Origin: JAGPCH01 sp039810605
GTDB lineage: Bacteria; Bacteroidota; Ignavibacteria; Tepidaquicellales; Tepidaquicellaceae
Reading direction: 5' to 3'
DNA: 16,961 nt
Assembly (NCBI GenBank): GCA_039810605.1
Contig: JBDHXH010000062.1
Span: 1 to 16,961, forward strand
This document shows positions 1 through 7,810 of this stretch, piece by piece. Within the stretch, counting starts at the first letter, position 1. Each line of letters starts with the position of its first letter. Below the pieces are notes generated by a model, which worked only from the letters and a program-made list of their open reading frames with translations, was not told where the DNA came from and made no database searches. A program made the position numbers and the translations under genes.

Positions 1-13
1 TTTCTTTTGCCAA

Positions 14-43
14 GCTTTTCTTTTGATCTTTCAAAAGAAAAGC
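14..43. repeat. 12-bp inverted repeat (hairpin) upstream of pheT
   Basis: Arms GCTTTTCTTTTG (14-25) and CAAAAGAAAAGC (32-43) are perfect reverse complements around the 6-nt loop ATCTTT. One strand of the stem is almost all pyrimidine. No T-run follows on either strand, so it is a poor intrinsic terminator. It may be the end of a dispersed repeat, or a structure at the 3' end of whatever gene lies to the left. Seen directly; function unknown. Confidence 0.6.
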
Positions 44-147
44 GGACCTAAGATTTTGATCTGACTTTCGGAGATCGATTGGACAGAGTTGATGCGAATG
101 AATTAACCAAATAATCTAATATCATTTAAACTCCAAGAACAAATAAT

Positions 148-155
148 TATATTTG
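148..155 (+). promoter_or_regulatory. Candidate Bacteroidota-type -7 promoter element of pheT
   Basis: TATATTTG matches the Bacteroidota -7 consensus TAnnTTTG. It ends only 7 nt before the pheT ATG at 163, so the expected transcription start falls at or next to the start codon, implying a leaderless or near-leaderless mRNA. The upstream -33 TTG is not clear; only a T-rich stretch near 124-127 lies at about the right distance. Inferred from motif only. Confidence 0.4.
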
Positions 156-162
156 CATTCAA

Positions 163-2574
163 ATGAGAATAAGTTTAAACTGGATTAAGGAATATTTACC
201 GAATGTAAAATTTGATCCGATTGACATTCTTTCGGAAAAAATGATTGCATCAGGTCTTGACATAGAGTCTGTCGAAGACCAATCAAAAGTTTTTTCCAAT
301 TTTGTCATTGGAGAAGTCATTGAAAAGAAAAAGCATCCCAACGCAGACAAACTTAGTTTGTGCACGGTCAATACAGGCGATAGACAACTTAGTATAGTCT
401 GCGGTGCTCCAAATGTGGAAACAGGTCAGAAGGTGTGCGTTGCCCTTGTCGGCGCAATTATTCCAAACGGGAATTTTGAAATTAAGAAATCAAAAATCAG
501 AGGTGAGCTCTCTGAAGGAATGATATGTTCTGAAAGAGAATTGAACATGTCGGACAAACATGATGGCATTCTGATTTTAAATGGTGAGGCAAAAGTCGGT
601 GAAAATTTTGCTTCATACATTAAGGCAGACGATTGCATTTTTGAAATCGGCATCACACCAAACCGGAATGATCTGAATTCACATTTCGGAATTGCCAGAG
701 AGATAGGTGCAATCTACAATTCAAAGATTACTATACCACCCATAAGCATTTCCGAAACAGACGACCAAACTAATAAACTTATTAAGATCACAATCGCCAA
801 TCCGGAGCTGTGCAAAAGGTTTACCGGACGCATAATCAAGAATGTAAAGATAAAAGAATCGCCGGCATGGCTTCAAGAAAAAATAAAGGCAGTCGGATTG
901 CGTCCGATTAACAACATAGTGGACATAACAAATTTTGTAATGTACGAAACCGGTCAACCGCTGCATGCTTTTGATTACGACAGGATTGCGGGAAATGAAA
1001 TATTGGTGAAGACTGCAAATGAAGGAGATAAGTTCAAGACGCTTGATTCAAAAGAAAGAATCCTGAATTCTGATTCATTAATGATTTGTGATGCAAACGG
1101 GTATTCCGGAATTGCAGGTATAATGGGAGGACAGCATTCTGAAGTAACCGGCGCTACGAAAAATATTTTTCTTGAATCGGCATACTTTGATCCGGTTTCA
1201 ATCAGAAAAAATTCAAAGAAGCTTGGACTTCACACGGATGCCTCGCACCGTTTTGAAAGAGGAGTTGATATAGATATGGTGAAGTATGCTTCCGAAAGAG
1301 CATCCCGGTTAATGCAGGAAATTGCCGGAGGCGAAGTTTCAAAAGGTTTGTATGACGTTTATCCCGAAGTTTTCAAGAACCAGGATGTGTCAATCAGAAT
1401 TGGGAAGCTCAATGAAATCTCGGGAATTCATTTCACGCGCAAAGAAGTAATAAGTCTTCTTGAGAAAATTGAATTTCGTAATGAACATGACAGTGATGAA
1501 CAATTGATTTTTCGGATTCCGGAATGGAGGAGAAATGATGTTGAAAGAGAAATAGATTTGATTGAAGAAGTTCTACGATTGTATGGTTATGACAACATAA
1601 CTCCATCTTCGGAATTTAGGGTCGGCTCCGATGTTTCGGAGATTTACAAGAAGTCTAATATTAATCTTGTAAAAAAAATTCATGAGCATCTTGTCGGCAG
1701 AGGTTTTAATCAAATTCTGTCTATGCCGCTGACTGACGGCAGGAGCGTCGCGTTGAATGAGATAAAGACTCCAAAGATTTTGAACTCTGTTGCTTCGGAA
1801 ATAAATTCCATGAGGATGAATCTTCTGCCAGGAATGCTTTTGAGCATGAGGAACAATTTTAACAATTCCGGAAAAGACATTTCACTAAAACTTTTTGAAA
1901 GCGGGAGAGTCTTTTCGGAGACAGATTCGGGCATCGTCGAAGAGGAGAAACTTATTATCGGTCTGTCGGGTAGAAGAGATTTTGAAATTGAATACGGAAG
2001 TGAAAGTGGATATGATATATTTGACATAAAGGGCGAAGCTGAAATGCTTTTGTCTAAATTGAATCTTGATAGTTTTGCATTAATTTATTATAATGACAAA
2101 AGTTTAGCAAATTCAAAGACAGTTATACGAATAGACAGTGAGGAGATAGGCGTTATTTATAAAGTAAATAATCAGCTCCTGCGAGAATTTGATTTAGATA
2201 ATGATGCTTACGTTGCTGAATTTTCGATAGACAAGCTCAAGAAATTTGTATCTGACAGCCGCTATTATTCTACATATACAAAGTTTCCTGCAATTAAGAG
2301 AGACATTGCTATCGTAGTTGACACGGAAGTTGAGTTTGAAAAGATCAGGCTCGCAATTATGAAAACCGGAAAGCCGATGTTGAGCAGGATGAAGTTGTTT
2401 GATATATTTGAAGACAAGAAACTGGGGTCAGGCAAGAAGAGTCTGGCTATGAGACTTGAGTTTACATCCATGGAGAAAACACTTACTGACGGAGAGGCAA
2501 CAGAAATTACAAACAGAATAGTAAATGTTTTAGAAAAAGAGTTTTCGGCAAAACTCCGAACGCAGGATACATAA
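163..2574 (+). CDS. pheT: Phenylalanyl-tRNA synthetase beta subunit
   Basis: This is the beta chain of the cytoplasmic alpha2-beta2 enzyme that charges tRNA-Phe with phenylalanine. The 803 residues match the usual bacterial length of about 800. Starting from MRISLNWIKEYL, the order is: an EMAP/OB-type tRNA-binding domain (about 46-150, with FVIGEVIEKKKHPNADKL); the B3/B4 editing region (about 210-390, including the SHRFERGVD segment); the B5 domain (about 408-475, GIHFTRKEV); a core region with EEVLRLYGYDNI; and a C-terminal ferredoxin-fold anticodon-binding domain (about 705-800, YTKFPAIKRDIAIVV). The ATG at 163 gives the family's standard N-terminus. No pheS lies in the 162 bp upstream, so the alpha chain is encoded elsewhere or farther left. 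The next gene starts 10 bp downstream, suggesting cotranscription with the division genes. Confidence 0.97.
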   Translation: MRISLNWIKEYLPNVKFDPIDILSEKMIASGLDIESVEDQSKVFSNFVIGEVIEKKKHPNADKLSLCTVNTGDRQLSIVCGAPNVETGQKVCVALVGAIIPNGNFEIKKSKIRGELSEGMICSERELNMSDKHDGILILNGEAKVGENFASYIKADDCIFEIGITPNRNDLNSHFGIAREIGAIYNSKITIPPISISETDDQTNKLIKITIANPELCKRFTGRIIKNVKIKESPAWLQEKIKAVGLRPINNIVDITNFVMYETGQPLHAFDYDRIAGNEILVKTANEGDKFKTLDSKERILNSDSLMICDANGYSGIAGIMGGQHSEVTGATKNIFLESAYFDPVSIRKNSKKLGLHTDASHRFERGVDIDMVKYASERASRLMQEIAGGEVSKGLYDVYPEVFKNQDVSIRIGKLNEISGIHFTRKEVISLLEKIEFRNEHDSDEQLIFRIPEWRRNDVEREIDLIEEVLRLYGYDNITPSSEFRVGSDVSEIYKKSNINLVKKIHEHLVGRGFNQILSMPLTDGRSVALNEIKTPKILNSVASEINSMRMNLLPGMLLSMRNNFNNSGKDISLKLFESGRVFSETDSGIVEEEKLIIGLSGRRDFEIEYGSESGYDIFDIKGEAEMLLSKLNLDSFALIYYNDKSLANSKTVIRIDSEEIGVIYKVNNQLLREFDLDNDAYVAEFSIDKLKKFVSDSRYYSTYTKFPAIKRDIAIVVDTEVEFEKIRLAIMKTGKPMLSRMKLFDIFEDKKLGSGKKSLAMRLEFTSMEKTLTDGEATEITNRIVNVLEKEFSAKLRTQDT

Positions 2575-2584
2575 AATAAATTTA

Positions 2585-2968
2585 ATGAATCAAAAGACCG
2601 GAGACGGCAATAAGGATTTTTTTAAAGATCAAAAAAACACGCTTAGAATAGCCTTAGAAGATCTTTTGACAAAAGTTAAACTTCTAATTACAAAAAATAA
2701 GGACTTAAAAAATGAAAACATTTTACTAAAGGAAAACATAAAAAATCTAAACTTAAAAATATCAGAATTAAAATTACAGCATACAAAACTAAATACTGAA
2801 TTAATCAACAAAGACAAAGAAATATCGGATTTAAAGAATTCAGTTTTGAATTCATCAAATAATAAGGTTCCTGTAAAAGATAAGGACATTGTAAAATCAA
2901 GGATTCAGGAGCTGATCACCAGAATAGACAGTCACCTGGAGCATTTTGAAAGTGGTGATAAGAATTAG
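2585..2968 (+). CDS. Small coiled-coil protein between pheT and zapA
   Basis: The protein has 127 residues, is lysine-rich, and has no signal peptide or membrane segment. Residues about 18-90 have leucine/isoleucine heptads in a long charged helix (repeated NLK, LKL and ISELK-type units), predicting a parallel coiled coil. A short linker (about 91-100, NNKVPVKDKD) leads to a second conserved-looking helix ending IQELITRIDSHLEHFESGD. It starts 10 bp after pheT and lies 66 bp before zapA, so all three are probably one transcript. Size, coiled-coil build and position next to zapA suggest a partner of ZapA at the Z ring, comparable in role to ZapB. That is inference; no sequence homology to ZapB is claimed. 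Base composition is more AT-rich than the neighbours, as expected from its lysine and asparagine content. Confidence 0.85.
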   Translation: MNQKTGDGNKDFFKDQKNTLRIALEDLLTKVKLLITKNKDLKNENILLKENIKNLNLKISELKLQHTKLNTELINKDKEISDLKNSVLNSSNNKVPVKDKDIVKSRIQELITRIDSHLEHFESGDKN

Positions 2969-3034
2969 ATTCAACAACGTTTGACTATGAGATTTTGAAA
3001 ATTCACAAACCAAATAAATTCATCTGACAGGGAA

Positions 3035-3334
3035 ATGAATCAGAAAGAAATCAGGGTAAAGATATTCAACAGTGAATATAATCTGCAGGGGGAAAATGCA
3101 GAGAAAGTCGAAAGAATATCGGATTATCTGGATGGAATTATGAACAGAATCAACAGCGAGTCCCCGAATCAGTCTGAAGAAACAATTGCAGTTGTCTCGG
3201 CTTTGAATATTGCCGAGGAATATTTTAAGGAGAAGGATTCAAAAATTGAATTGGAGAGAGATTATTCAGGACTACTGGATGAACTAAGCACTAAAGCAAA
3301 GTCTATCTCCGAATTGATAGATGAGAATTTGTGA
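3035..3334 (+). CDS. zapA: Cell division protein ZapA
   Basis: The 99-residue protein has the ZapA build. An N-terminal globular half carries the family opening (IRVKIFNSEYNLQGENAEKV: a short beta strand, then the E-x-V helix) and VVSALNIAEEYF in the middle. A C-terminal helix (about 65-99) forms the dimer/tetramer coiled coil. ZapA binds FtsZ in the cytoplasm and cross-links filaments of the Z ring. The ATG at 3035 is the only start that keeps the conserved N-terminal strand. The gene sits between a coiled-coil gene and the probable 6S RNA, echoing the zapA-ssrS order of Escherichia coli. No intrinsic terminator is obvious after its stop, so the transcript may run into the RNA region. Confidence 0.9.
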   Translation: MNQKEIRVKIFNSEYNLQGENAEKVERISDYLDGIMNRINSESPNQSEETIAVVSALNIAEEYFKEKDSKIELERDYSGLLDELSTKAKSISELIDENL

Positions 3335-3375
3335 GTTTAAATTAACACTGTTCTTTACATAGAGTCTGGGTTTAT

Positions 3376-3616
3376 AAAACCGCACAGGCAATAGTCAAAC
3401 ATTATATAGAACCAACAGGTTTAACTATATGGGAGGAAAGCTCAACAATAATGTTGATTGCAGGCCCCGCTTCCGGAAGACCGGGAGTTTGCTGATGCTG
3501 AATAAGTATCAATAGCAAGCAGAGGAAGCAAAAGACATTTTGGCACCACCCACCGTTTTAAGATAAGGTTCTTTTATAACCTTTGCACTATAACGTGTCT
3601 CGTGCGGTTTTTTTTT
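3376..3616 (+). ncRNA. ssrS: Probable 6S RNA
   Basis: The 372-bp gap between zapA and rny has no plausible ORF but a long foldable RNA. AAAACCGCAC (3376-3385) pairs perfectly with GTGCGGTTTT (3602-3611), and the 3' arm runs into a T-run (to 3616) that can act as the terminator. Farther in, ATAGT (3391-3395) pairs with ACTAT (3587-3591), and GCTTCC (3469-3474) with GGAAGC (3524-3529). Between these are side hairpins, such as AAGGTT/AACCTT (3565-3570 with 3578-3583) and ATATAG/CTATAT (3404-3409 with 3425-3430). A closed rod with an internal bubble and bubble-side hairpins is the 6S plan, which binds RNA polymerase by mimicking an open promoter. 6S lies next to zapA in many bacteria. About 236 nt is somewhat long. 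The fold was done by hand, without a covariance model. Confidence 0.62.
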
Positions 3617-3706
3617 ATCAAAAAATTGTCTTTCATACTCGATACAAATAAAAAATCAAAAGTTTCATAAATCTGAATACTAAAATAAGTTAAGAGGAAT
3701 AAAAAA

Positions 3707-5362
3707 ATGGATCTGGAATTATATATACTTTTACCGATACTTGTATTTCTTTGCCTGCTCACTTTTTTTCTCGGCTGGTATTTAAATTCAAGAGCAAATA
3801 AAATAAAAATAGACGGAGCTGAAAGCGTGGCGAAGAAAATCATTTCCGATGCCGAGCAGAAATCAAAGGAGAAAGTTGACCTTGCCGAGAAAAGAGCAAA
3901 GGAAATCCTGGCAGACTCTGACAAAGCTTCACAAAATTTAAAAAAGGAAAAATTACTCGAAGTAAAGGATGAGTTTTACAGAAGAAAGCAGAAATTTGAT
4001 GAAGATGTAAAGGAAAGGGAAAAAAACGTTGTCGAGGACGAGAAAAAATTGAAGCTTGAAAGAGATCAGATTGAAAAGGCAAAATTTGAAATTAAGAATA
4101 CACAAGCTGAACTTGAAAGAACAGGAGAGGAATACGAAGAAAAGTTTAAGCAGGTCAAAATAAAGTCCTCGGAAGCCGAAAAGATCATAGATGATTACAA
4201 AGAAATACTTGACGAGCAAAAAACAAAGCTGCAGAGAATTTCCGGTTTGACAGAAGAAGATGCTAAGAAAATACTTTTCGAAAACCTGATCAATGATGCA
4301 AAGCTTGAAGCAGCGCAAAAGATACAGGAGATACGCGAGGAAGCAAAACTGGAAGCGAACAGGATTGCGAAGAATACAATCATCCAGTCAATTCAACGCA
4401 CGGCATCGGATCATTCGGTGGAAACTACAGTGAGTGTCCTGCAGATAAATTCTGATGAACTTAAAGGCAGAATAATCGGCAAAGAAGGAAGAAACATCCG
4501 CGCATTTGAGGCTGTTACAGGAGTTGACATCATCGTTGATGACACTCCTGAAGCAATTATCATTTCCGGATTCGATCCTTTCAGAAGAGAGGTCGCCAGG
4601 GTATCAATGGAAAGACTGATTGCCGACGGACGGATTCATCCTGCAAGAATTGAAGAAGTTGTTGAGAAAGTACAGAAAGAATTGATTGAAGAATTGATAC
4701 GTGTCGGCGAGAATACATTGATTGAAATGGGAATCCAGGGAGTTCATCGTGATATCATAACATTGATCGGGCGAATGAAATACCGATCAAGTTACGGACA
4801 GAATGTTTTAAACCACTCTATCGAAGTCGGGCATCTTGCAGCAATAATGGCTGCGGAGCTTGGGCTTGACGCGCAGATAGCAAAGCGCGCTGGACTTCTT
4901 CATGACATGGGAAAGACGATTGACAGAAATATTGAAGGTCCGCATGCGATCCTGGGTTATGAGGTCGCGAAAAGATGCAAAGAACATGCTATCATCTGCA
5001 ATGCAATTGGTGCTCATCATGACGAAATGCCGATGGAACATCCCATCTCCATACTTGTTCAGGCAGCCGATGCAATCAGCGGAGCACGCCCGGGAGCAAG
5101 ACGAGAATCGGTTGAAGCATATTCAAAGAGGCTCGAGAAACTCGAAACAATTGCGAAATCATTTGAGGGTGTTGCAAAGACGTATGCAATTCAAGCAGGA
5201 AGAGAAGTCAGAGTAATTGTGGAACAGGAAAAAGTAACCGACGTTTCGCAGGATCAACTTGCGTATGATATAGCTCATAAGATTCAGGAGGAAATGGAAT
5301 ACCCGGGACAGATAAAAGTAAACGTAATCAGGGAAAGACGTTCAATCGCTTATGCAAAATAA
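3707..5362 (+). CDS. rny: Ribonuclease Y
   Basis: Membrane-anchored endoribonuclease that starts mRNA decay. The 551 residues are slightly above the typical 510-530. Residues about 5-24 form one transmembrane helix (LYILLPILVFLCLLTFFLGW). Residues about 30-235 are a long charged coiled coil. A KH RNA-binding domain follows, with GRIIGKEGRNIR near 252-264, then the HD phosphohydrolase domain with LLHDMGK (His399-Asp400) and a second metal-binding stretch, GAHHDEMP. The C-terminus is the conserved RERRSIAYAK. AGAGGA at 3693-3698 lies 8 nt before the ATG and fits a ribosome binding site, better than most genes here have. It follows the probable 6S RNA and lies 31 bp before coaE. Confidence 0.97.
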   Translation: MDLELYILLPILVFLCLLTFFLGWYLNSRANKIKIDGAESVAKKIISDAEQKSKEKVDLAEKRAKEILADSDKASQNLKKEKLLEVKDEFYRRKQKFDEDVKEREKNVVEDEKKLKLERDQIEKAKFEIKNTQAELERTGEEYEEKFKQVKIKSSEAEKIIDDYKEILDEQKTKLQRISGLTEEDAKKILFENLINDAKLEAAQKIQEIREEAKLEANRIAKNTIIQSIQRTASDHSVETTVSVLQINSDELKGRIIGKEGRNIRAFEAVTGVDIIVDDTPEAIIISGFDPFRREVARVSMERLIADGRIHPARIEEVVEKVQKELIEELIRVGENTLIEMGIQGVHRDIITLIGRMKYRSSYGQNVLNHSIEVGHLAAIMAAELGLDAQIAKRAGLLHDMGKTIDRNIEGPHAILGYEVAKRCKEHAIICNAIGAHHDEMPMEHPISILVQAADAISGARPGARRESVEAYSKRLEKLETIAKSFEGVAKTYAIQAGREVRVIVEQEKVTDVSQDQLAYDIAHKIQEEMEYPGQIKVNVIRERRSIAYAK

Positions 5363-5393
5363 AATTTCAAATTAAAAATAAATTTTATCTGAA

Positions 5394-5993
5394 TTGAAAA
5401 AATTGTTGGTTGGTATTACCGGCGGCATAGGGACCGGAAAAACTGAAGTTTGTAAAACTCTTGCCAGAAAAGGCTTCAAAGTTTATTACTCTGACCTGGT
5501 TGCAAAGAATCTTTATCTTACAGACAAGACTCTCGCGAAAAGAATCGTAAAAGTATTCGGCAAGGGCATTCTGAATTATAAAGGGAAAATAAATCTGCAC
5601 AAACTGAAGGATGCAATTTTTTCCACCAAGAAAAATTATCAGACAATCAACAAGATTGTTCATCCCGTTGTGATAAAGTATCTGCTGAACGAGGCAAGAA
5701 AAAGCAAGTTTGATGTAATTGTATTTGAATCGGCACTGATCTTCGAAAGCGGTTTTCACAGATATTTGGATTATATTGTGACAGTTTATTCAAACAAGAA
5801 GAACAGGATGAACAGGCTCATGGTGCGTGATGAAGCCAATAAGAATGCGATAAATCATCTGATGAAATTCCAGATTGATGAAAAAAAGAAAATGGCTCTT
5901 TCGGATTTTGTAATAATAAACAATAAGTCATTAGACTATCTTAAAATTCAGTCCGAGTTGCTCGGTACAATTCTGAATTCGCTAAGAGCATAG
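5394..5993 (+). CDS. coaE: Dephospho-CoA kinase
   Basis: Catalyses the last step of coenzyme A synthesis, ATP-dependent phosphorylation of the 3'-hydroxyl of dephospho-CoA, in the cytoplasm. The 199 residues match the family. The P-loop is GGIGTGKT (10-17), with Lys16 binding ATP phosphates. The SDLVAK segment (Asp34) corresponds to the family's D-A-D substrate-site motif, reduced here to one Asp. VHPVV and the FESALIFESG region follow the usual order. The lid helix carries RLMVRDEANKNAINHLMKFQ. The start is TTG at 5394: the P-loop begins ten residues later and no ATG lies between, so TTG is the only sensible start. No clear ribosome binding site is visible in the AT-rich leader. Confidence 0.92.
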   Translation: MKKLLVGITGGIGTGKTEVCKTLARKGFKVYYSDLVAKNLYLTDKTLAKRIVKVFGKGILNYKGKINLHKLKDAIFSTKKNYQTINKIVHPVVIKYLLNEARKSKFDVIVFESALIFESGFHRYLDYIVTVYSNKKNRMNRLMVRDEANKNAINHLMKFQIDEKKKMALSDFVIINNKSLDYLKIQSELLGTILNSLRA

Positions 5994-6022
5994 ACTCGAT
6001 AGAAGATTCCGGACCAATCTAA

Positions 6023-6682
6023 TTATTTGCCGACTTCCTTTTTCAGCGGTCTGCGTATTATGAAATCATAACCCGGATCATATTTTCCGTGACAGACATT
6101 GTTAATAATATTTTGTCCGTCATCTTCCTGCCTCGTCCCTGCCCACCATCCTCTTACATAAAGTTTATCTCCAATAAATTCCTGCGATTCAAAAATCAGA
6201 ACGTGGCTTTGTGAAATTATGAGGTCTCCCCTTTCAGCTTTATTAATGTCTCCTTCGGAAATAAACGGTAGCACATCTCTGTAATTATTCGTGTCAAATA
6301 AATCCCTGCAAAGTGCATTTGTTGAAGGTGTCATAAATCCGGCATCATAAAGGACATTCAGTGCAAAGACATTGCACTTCGTATTACCTGCAAGACCCGA
6401 TATATACTCATTAGTCCAGTAGAGATAAACCGAATCCGATTCACGTGAATACATTTTGTTTTGCTGTTCGGATTTCGCTGTGTTCATTAAAAGCACACCG
6501 GCTTCTGAAGAGCCGGTCGTAACTTCTGATTTTGTTTGTTCATGTTCATACTTGTCATCGCTTTCACTTTGTTGTGAAGAAGAACATGCAGAAAAATATA
6601 TTGCAGCGATTGACACGCATATAGTCAAGTAATTCTTTAATTTGATTGTTCTGTTAATAGTTAATACGTTGTTTACAAGCAT
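6023..6682 (-). CDS. Lipoprotein with NlpC/P60- or CHAP-like Cys/His domain
   Basis: A 219-residue exported protein. A hydrophobic stretch (about 18-32, YLTICVSIAAIYFSA) ends at Cys33 followed by serines, a fairly good lipobox, so it is probably a membrane lipoprotein. Residues 36-85 are a polar, low-complexity linker. Residues about 90-210 resemble the papain-like NlpC/P60/CHAP fold: Cys103 opens a helix (CNVFALNVLYDAGF), RGDLIIS forms the strand typically found before the histidine, and His160 sits in SHVLIFES. These would be the catalytic pair of a cell-wall amidase or peptidase. No full family match is claimed, and the third catalytic residue is not certain. It starts 9 bp after the upstream lipoprotein gene, so the two are probably cotranscribed. 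It converges on coaE with a 29-bp gap. Confidence 0.75.
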   Translation of the reverse strand: MLVNNVLTINRTIKLKNYLTICVSIAAIYFSACSSSQQSESDDKYEHEQTKSEVTTGSSEAGVLLMNTAKSEQQNKMYSRESDSVYLYWTNEYISGLAGNTKCNVFALNVLYDAGFMTPSTNALCRDLFDTNNYRDVLPFISEGDINKAERGDLIISQSHVLIFESQEFIGDKLYVRGWWAGTRQEDDGQNIINNVCHGKYDPGYDFIIRRPLKKEVGK

Positions 6683-6691
6683 GGATTTGAA

Positions 6692-7447
6692 TCAGTTAAG
6701 TTTCATTTTCATGAATTTATTCCACTGCACAATTGCATAATCCTTAAATTCTTCCGGAGCCCTGTCAAATGATTTATCAACTTTCATGCTTCCCTTCTCG
6801 AAGATTTCATTATTCAATTCCAGTTCCATCGTTCCTCTGATGGCATATTTTGAATTGCCTTCATGCATGATAAGTTTCATGTCATCGGAACTAACGTCAC
6901 CTTTGCATGAAAGTCTGTAAATAAATGTACTTTCTCCGATTCCATTATTGTCAAGGTCGGTTACCGAAAGTGATTTCTCAATATACTCAAGTGTGACATC
7001 AACCGGGCAGTCCTTTATGTAGTCATAGACTTTCCATACTTGATTTGTTTGACTTTCGTTGATCACATACTGATATGCATAAAGTTCTTTTTCTCTTGTA
7101 TCAGTTTCATCTCGGGGTGAAGTCAAGTCTGTTTCAGTTATAAGAAGTATGTTCTTCCCGGATTTGTCAATCCATGAAGCCGAAGCGGTAATACTGCCCT
7201 TGTATTCAATGTCAAAAGGAATCTCCTTCAGATTATATTCAATATTCTTTGTTGACATTGACGAAACCGAATCGCTCGTGTCCGAATGAAAGTCTCCCTG
7301 CGACTCATTTGACCTGAAGCTTTTTGTCCCGGGCGATTCATTGCTTGCTTCTGATTTCGGGGATTGGCTGGCATTCCTCTCATCCTTCGCGCAGGAAAAT
7401 GCGAGGATTAGCAAAGACAGTATTAGTTTTATCATTTTTAAGTTCAT
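6692..7447 (-). CDS. Putative lipoprotein, M949_RS01915-like
   Basis: A 251-residue protein when started at the ATG at 7447; an in-frame TTG sits just upstream at 7450 and a second ATG at 7435. The N-terminus is hydrophobic and ends LLILAFSC, giving a relaxed lipobox at Cys19. The following AKDE is acidic, as in the Bacteroidota signal that sends lipoproteins to the cell surface (inference). Residues about 24-66 are a Ser/Asn/Glu-rich linker. The C-terminal domain (about 68-251) contains VTDLDNNGIGE (162-172) then a YRLSCKGDVS segment and KYAIRGTMELE. This pattern resembles the family called M949_RS01915 surface polysaccharide biosynthesis protein. The assignment is from memory of its motifs, and the biochemical role of that family is unclear. 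Cys147 and Cys181 could form a disulfide. Confidence 0.72.
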   Translation of the reverse strand: MNLKMIKLILSLLILAFSCAKDERNASQSPKSEASNESPGTKSFRSNESQGDFHSDTSDSVSSMSTKNIEYNLKEIPFDIEYKGSITASASWIDKSGKNILLITETDLTSPRDETDTREKELYAYQYVINESQTNQVWKVYDYIKDCPVDVTLEYIEKSLSVTDLDNNGIGESTFIYRLSCKGDVSSDDMKLIMHEGNSKYAIRGTMELELNNEIFEKGSMKVDKSFDRAPEEFKDYAIVQWNKFMKMKLN

Positions 7448-7623
7448 CAACAGTTTATCCGTAAATAATCCCGGATGGATGTATGATTTTCATTTTTGCA
7501 ATTTTAACAAATGTTATGAAAACTTAACATTCAAAAACGATATTGACATAAAATCAGAATGCTGTGTCTCCGAGATGTTTTCGCAAGACGGTAAAATAAA
7601 TCTCTTCTATAATGCAAATTAAA

Positions 7624-7676
7624 CAAAGTTTTCACGCCAAGTTTTCCAAAGTATTGCAAAGCCCGCAAAGGGAAAG
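7624..7676. repeat. Phased CAAAG repeat
   Basis: CAAAG or a close variant occurs at 7624, 7637 (CCAAG), 7647, 7657, 7666 and 7672 (GAAAG). Steps are 13, 10, 10, 9 and 6 bp, close to one helical turn in the middle. It resembles the short degenerate CGCAAAG-type repeats found between genes in Bacteroidota/Chlorobi genomes, from general recollection. Function unknown. Confidence 0.45.
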
Positions 7677-7780
7677 CATCTCGTATGAATCTCGTGCTAT
7701 TTTCCTTTGAATGATCAAAGGCAAGTAGACAAAGAAGAGATCGTCCGCTCCTGAAAAATCTTCATGTCTTCCTTTATAAA

Positions 7781-7810
7781 TTGGTTTGAAAATATTCAAT
7801 ATTAACTTTA
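7781..7810 (+). promoter_or_regulatory. Candidate promoter of the ABC transporter operon
   Basis: TTG at 7781-7783, a 19-bp spacer, then TAACTTTA at 7803-7810 fits the Bacteroidota promoter TTG-N17-23-TAnnTTTG except for the final base. Transcription would start near 7815, about 20 nt before the ATG at 7836. Motif-based inference only. Confidence 0.38.

Noticed and set aside
3431..3445. GAGGAAAG-like motif that recalls the RNase P RNA P4 region
   Set aside because: RNase P RNA is about 350-400 nt and would need matching P4 3' strand and conserved blocks. The gap holds only about 236 nt of structure, and position next to zapA favours 6S.
4902..5216. A 104-codon plus-strand frame inside rny
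   Set aside because: It is a shifted frame within the conserved HD domain of RNase Y, whose own frame is intact across the region.
6004..6020. AGATT/AATCT hairpin between coaE and the convergent lipoprotein gene
   Set aside because: Only a 5-bp A-T rich stem with a 7-nt loop and no T-run on either strand, too weak for a terminator.
7341..7622. A 93-codon plus-strand frame overlapping the lipoprotein gene
   Set aside because: Its first third is antisense to the N-terminus of the minus-strand lipoprotein gene, and the rest lies in the intergenic region with no recognisable features.
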